Part shown: positions 6,486 to 8,974 of the stretch, piece by piece
Layout of the letters: each line of letters opens with the position of its first letter
How positions within the stretch are numbered: the stretch's first letter is position 1
Source: an uncultured Collinsella sp.
GTDB lineage: Bacteria > Actinomycetota > Coriobacteriia > Coriobacteriales > Coriobacteriaceae
Length of the DNA stretch: 8,974 bases
Reading direction: 5' to 3'
Assembly (NCBI GenBank): GCA_902464035.1
Contig: CABQHT010000069.1
Location: 1-8,974, forward strand
Translations under genes and position numbers: made by a program
Notes under the pieces: model-generated
The model's database searches: none
Told to the model about the DNA's origin: nothing
The model's input: only the letters and a program-made list of their open reading frames with translations

Positions 6486-8713
6486 TACGCCTGGGGCACC
6501 CGACCGGTAGCGAGGATCTGCTCGAGCGCGTCCTCATCCAGCACGGGCACACCCAGCTGCTCGGCCTTGGTGAGCTTGGAGCCTGCCTTGGGGCCGGCGA
6601 CTAGGTAGCTCGTCTTCTTCGATACACTGCCCGAAACCTTGGCGCCGAGCACCTTGAGCGCGGCACCTGCCTCATCGCGCGTGCGGTTGACGAGCGTACC
6701 GGTCAGTACAAACGTCAAGCCCGCGAGCGGCTGCGCGTCGGCGAGCTCGCCTGCTACGCCGGCATCGACTGCAGCCTGTGCATGTGCGGCGCCCAGGTCG
6801 ACTTCGAGCGACAAGCCCGCCTGACGCAGACGCTCCAGTACGGCGAGGTTCTCGGGTACAGCCAGGAACTGCTTGACACTCGCCGCGATCTTGGGACCGA
6901 TGCCCTCGCACTCGGCGATGTCCTCCTCACTCGCCAGGATGAGCTTGTCAATCGACAGGAATCGCTCGGCAATGACCTCACCCACGCTCTTGCCCACATG
7001 GCGGATACCCAGGGCAAACAGCACGCGCCCGAGTGGCTGGCTCTTGGACTTGTTAAGCTCGGCGATGATCTTCTCGGCCGTCTTGAGGCCCACCGGAATG
7101 GGATCGCCCTTCTTAACGCCCTTTTTGCTGTTGGAGCTGGCATACACACGGCCCGTGTCCAGGCCGGCGATGTCGTCGATCGTGAGCTGGTAGAAGTCCG
7201 CGACATCATGGATCAGCCCAGCGGCGATCATCTTGTCGACGATCTCGTCGCCCAGGCCGTCAACATCCATGCAACCGCGGCTCACCCAGTGAAGCAGGCG
7301 CTCCTTGAGCTGCGCCGGGCAGTCGATGGACACACAGCGATAGGCGACCTCGCCATCCTCGTGGACCACGGGGCTACCGCACACAGGGCAGACCTCGGGC
7401 ATGTGCCAGTCGACCGAATCAGCCGGGCGCTTGTCGAGCACCGGGCCCACGACCTCGGGAATCACGTCGCCCGCCTTGTGCACGATGATGGTGTCGCCCT
7501 CGCGCACGTTTTTGCGGCGGATCTCGTCGATGTTGTGCAGCGTGGCGCGCGCGATGGTGGAGCCGGCGACCGTCACCGGATCGAACTCTGCGACCGGCGT
7601 GAGCACACCGGTGCGGCCCACCTGGATGCGAATCTCGCGCAGGATGGTCTGCTTTTCCTCGGGCGGAAACTTAAAGGCGATAGCCCAACGCGGCGCGCGG
7701 GCGGTAAAGCCCAGGTCGAGCTGCTGCTGGAAGCTGTCGACCTTTACGACCACGCCATCGATGTCGTAGTCCAGATCGCCACGATGCTCGAGCGCCTGGG
7801 CGCAAAACTCGTGGACTTCGGCCGGCGTGGCGCAACGGGCTACGTTGGGGTTGACGCTAAAGCCGGCGCTGCGCAGCCAATCGAGGAACTCACGCTGGCT
7901 GTGGACGTGCAGCGGATCGGTATCGGCGATGGCATAGATAAAGGTAGCGAGGTCGCGACGTGCCGTGACCTTGGGGTCCTTTTGGCGCAGGGATCCTGCG
8001 GCGGCGTTGCGCGGGTTGGCGAAGGGGTCGCGGCCCTCGGCATCGGCCTCATCGTTCAGACGAACAAAGCTGCCCTTGGGCATGTAGACCTCGCCGCGGA
8101 CCTCGATGGTACGCTCGCGGTCGGCGCCCATATGAGCGAGCGCCGGCTCGGATAGGTGCATGGGCACGTCCTTGATGGTACGCACGTTGAGCGACACGTC
8201 CTCACCCGTAGTGCCGTCGCCACGCGTCGCCGCACGCACGAAGGTGCCGTTCTGGTAGGTAAGCGCCACGCCCAAGCCGTCGATCTTGAGCTCGCAGGTA
8301 TAGGTGACGCTGCCGGCACCGAGTGCATCCTCGGTACGCTGGAGCCACGCGTCGAGTTCGTCCAGATCCATGGCATCGTCCATGGAATACATGCGTGCCA
8401 TATGCGTGACCGGCGTAAACTGCTCGCTCACGTAGCCGCCCACGCGCTGGGTATAGCTGTCGGGCGTCACCAGGTCGGGGTAGGTCGCCTCGATTTTCTG
8501 CAGCTCAACGAGCATTTTGTCAAAGACAGCGTCCGTAATCTCGGGTGCGTCGAGCATGTAGTAGCGGTACGCGTGGTAATCGAGCTCGTGGCGCAGCTCG
8601 GCCGCGCGCGCTGCCGCCTGGGCACGAACGTCGGTCGGTGCGGCGGCATCCGCGCTCGCGGGCGTTTCGGTATCGATGTCCACACCGTCACCAAACAGGC
8701 TCGATTGCTCCAT
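6485..8713 (-). CDS. ligA: NAD+-dependent DNA ligase LigA (742 aa)
   Basis: This enzyme seals nicks in replication, repair and recombination, using NAD+ to adenylate its active-site lysine. Domains in order are: the NMN-binding Ia domain (about 30-95, YHAYRYYMLDAPEITDAVFD); the nucleotidyltransferase core with KIDG (143-146, Lys143 adenylated), RGEVYM (206-211) and DIDGVVVKV (317-325); the OB fold (about 345-430); a four-Cys zinc site (Cys442, 445, 460, 465); helix-hairpin-helix repeats (about 480-620); and a C-terminal BRCT domain (about 661-742, PLAGLTFVLTGTL). All key residues are present. The N-terminus has about 25 extra Ala/Asp-rich residues before the core. GAAGGAG lies 7 nt upstream of the ATG at 8713, which excludes the in-frame GTG 15 codons earlier. 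Only a small gene follows in the same direction, overlapping the stop by one base. No clear promoter was found in the upstream leader. Confidence 0.98.
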   Translation of the reverse strand: MEQSSLFGDGVDIDTETPASADAAAPTDVRAQAAARAAELRHELDYHAYRYYMLDAPEITDAVFDKMLVELQKIEATYPDLVTPDSYTQRVGGYVSEQFTPVTHMARMYSMDDAMDLDELDAWLQRTEDALGAGSVTYTCELKIDGLGVALTYQNGTFVRAATRGDGTTGEDVSLNVRTIKDVPMHLSEPALAHMGADRERTIEVRGEVYMPKGSFVRLNDEADAEGRDPFANPRNAAAGSLRQKDPKVTARRDLATFIYAIADTDPLHVHSQREFLDWLRSAGFSVNPNVARCATPAEVHEFCAQALEHRGDLDYDIDGVVVKVDSFQQQLDLGFTARAPRWAIAFKFPPEEKQTILREIRIQVGRTGVLTPVAEFDPVTVAGSTIARATLHNIDEIRRKNVREGDTIIVHKAGDVIPEVVGPVLDKRPADSVDWHMPEVCPVCGSPVVHEDGEVAYRCVSIDCPAQLKERLLHWVSRGCMDVDGLGDEIVDKMIAAGLIHDVADFYQLTIDDIAGLDTGRVYASSNSKKGVKKGDPIPVGLKTAEKIIAELNKSKSQPLGRVLFALGIRHVGKSVGEVIAERFLSIDKLILASEEDIAECEGIGPKIAASVKQFLAVPENLAVLERLRQAGLSLEVDLGAAHAQAAVDAGVAGELADAQPLAGLTFVLTGTLVNRTRDEAGAALKVLGAKVSGSVSKKTSYLVAGPKAGSKLTKAEQLGVPVLDEDALEQILATGRVPQA

Positions 8714-8720
8714 AGCGGTA

Positions 8721-8727
8721 CTCCTTC
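8721..8727 (-). promoter_or_regulatory. Ribosome binding site fixing the ligA start
   Basis: On the - strand this reads GAAGGAG, a near-perfect Shine-Dalgarno sequence with a 7-nt spacing to the ATG at 8713. The alternative upstream GTG (8758-8756) has no such site. Confidence 0.85.
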
Positions 8728-8860
8728 GCTCGATTTCAAACGGATACAAGAGTACCACCGGTCACGATGGGGCCGAATAGCGGTCTCAAACCGCACCGAA
8801 TCGGCAGCCGTCAAACTGGAGTGGATCGCGCGTTCAAACCATGCCCTTGCCGTTTCTAAA

Positions 8861-8889
8861 TGATCCGTTTCCCCGTCCCCAACGGATCA
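8861..8889. repeat. Inverted repeat between the upstream terminator and ligA
   Basis: Perfect 9-bp arms TGATCCGTT (8861-8869) and AACGGATCA (8881-8889) flank an 11-nt C-rich loop. On the - strand the loop is G-rich, and the hairpin is followed by only TTTA, so it is a poor terminator by itself. It directly abuts the T-rich tail of the strong terminator. It could be a second terminator stem, a regulatory site for ligA or a copy of a dispersed intergenic repeat. Confidence 0.55.
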
Positions 8890-8933
8890 ATAAGAAAAGA
8901 GGGGCTGTCCCGCGTTGGCGGGACAGCCCCTCT
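8889..8933 (-). terminator. Strong rho-independent terminator of the gene at the right edge
   Basis: A perfect 16-bp stem AGAGGGGCTGTCCCGC / GCGGGACAGCCCCTCT (8898-8913 and 8918-8933) closes a 4-nt loop. On the - strand the stem is followed by a T-rich tract (TTTCTTATT), which defines the direction. On the + strand no T-run follows. It begins 26 nt after the stop codon of the partial gene at the right edge and separates that gene from ligA. Confidence 0.88.
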
Positions 8934-8959
8934 GGCTTCGATATGTGCGATACGGTTCG

Positions 8960-8974
8960 TTAGAAACCCTGACC
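8960..8974 (-). CDS. C-terminal end of an unidentified gene (partial, 5' part outside window)
   Basis: The last codons on the - strand read Gly-Gln-Gly-Phe followed by TAA (8962-8960). Only four residues are visible, so the product cannot be named. The support is positional: a strong terminator in the same orientation starts 26 nt after this stop, which implies that a - strand gene ends here. The exact stop codon is less certain than the presence of a gene. Confidence 0.4.
   Translation of the reverse strand, partial: GQGF

Noticed and set aside
6782..8155. Long + strand open frame opposite ligA (about 457 codons), with a further one at 8156-8863
   Set aside because: Both are mirror frames of the ligA coding sequence. 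The ligase motifs on the - strand are unambiguous, and the + products show no recognisable domains.

Overview
The window is GC-rich with high GC at third codon positions. It carries housekeeping and efflux genes of a Gram-positive type: heterodimeric ABC exporter halves, a MATE pump with a BmrR-type MerR regulator, and NAD+-dependent DNA ligase. The protein style and codon use suggest a high-GC gut actinobacterium of the Coriobacteriia, most like Collinsella. That assignment comes from general familiarity, not from a search.

Layout, left to right. Bases 3-47 are probably the last codons of a + strand gene that begins outside the window. A convergent two-gene ABC exporter operon follows on the - strand (3806 down to 83). 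Its genes overlap by 8 bp and are preceded by a good sigma-70-like promoter at 3848-3875. From the same 261-bp intergenic region, an efflux operon runs divergently on the + strand: a MATE transporter (4068-5414) followed by a MerR/BmrR-type regulator (5469-6314). A 21-bp dyad just after the -35 box of the MATE promoter looks like the operator for that regulator. The rest of the window is on the - strand: ligA (8713 down to 6485), and overlapping its stop codon a 59-codon small gene (6485 down to 6306) whose 3' end overlaps the end of the MerR gene tail to tail. Beyond ligA, a strong intrinsic terminator (8889-8933) closes another - strand gene, of which only the last few codons (8960-8974) are inside the window. 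No stretch longer than 300 bases lacks a gene.

How the genes work together. The left two thirds is an efflux island: an ABC exporter with one degenerate and one canonical ATPase site, and a drug/cation-coupled MATE pump that is probably induced through its own ligand-sensing MerR regulator. ligA is an essential replication and repair gene and is functionally unrelated to the efflux genes. Most of the window is ordinary. The items most worth a second look are the small gene coupled to ligA, the MerR-type operator, the extra segment between the membrane and ATPase domains of one ABC subunit, and the tandem inverted repeats upstream of ligA. I found no clear evidence for a new multi-gene system.
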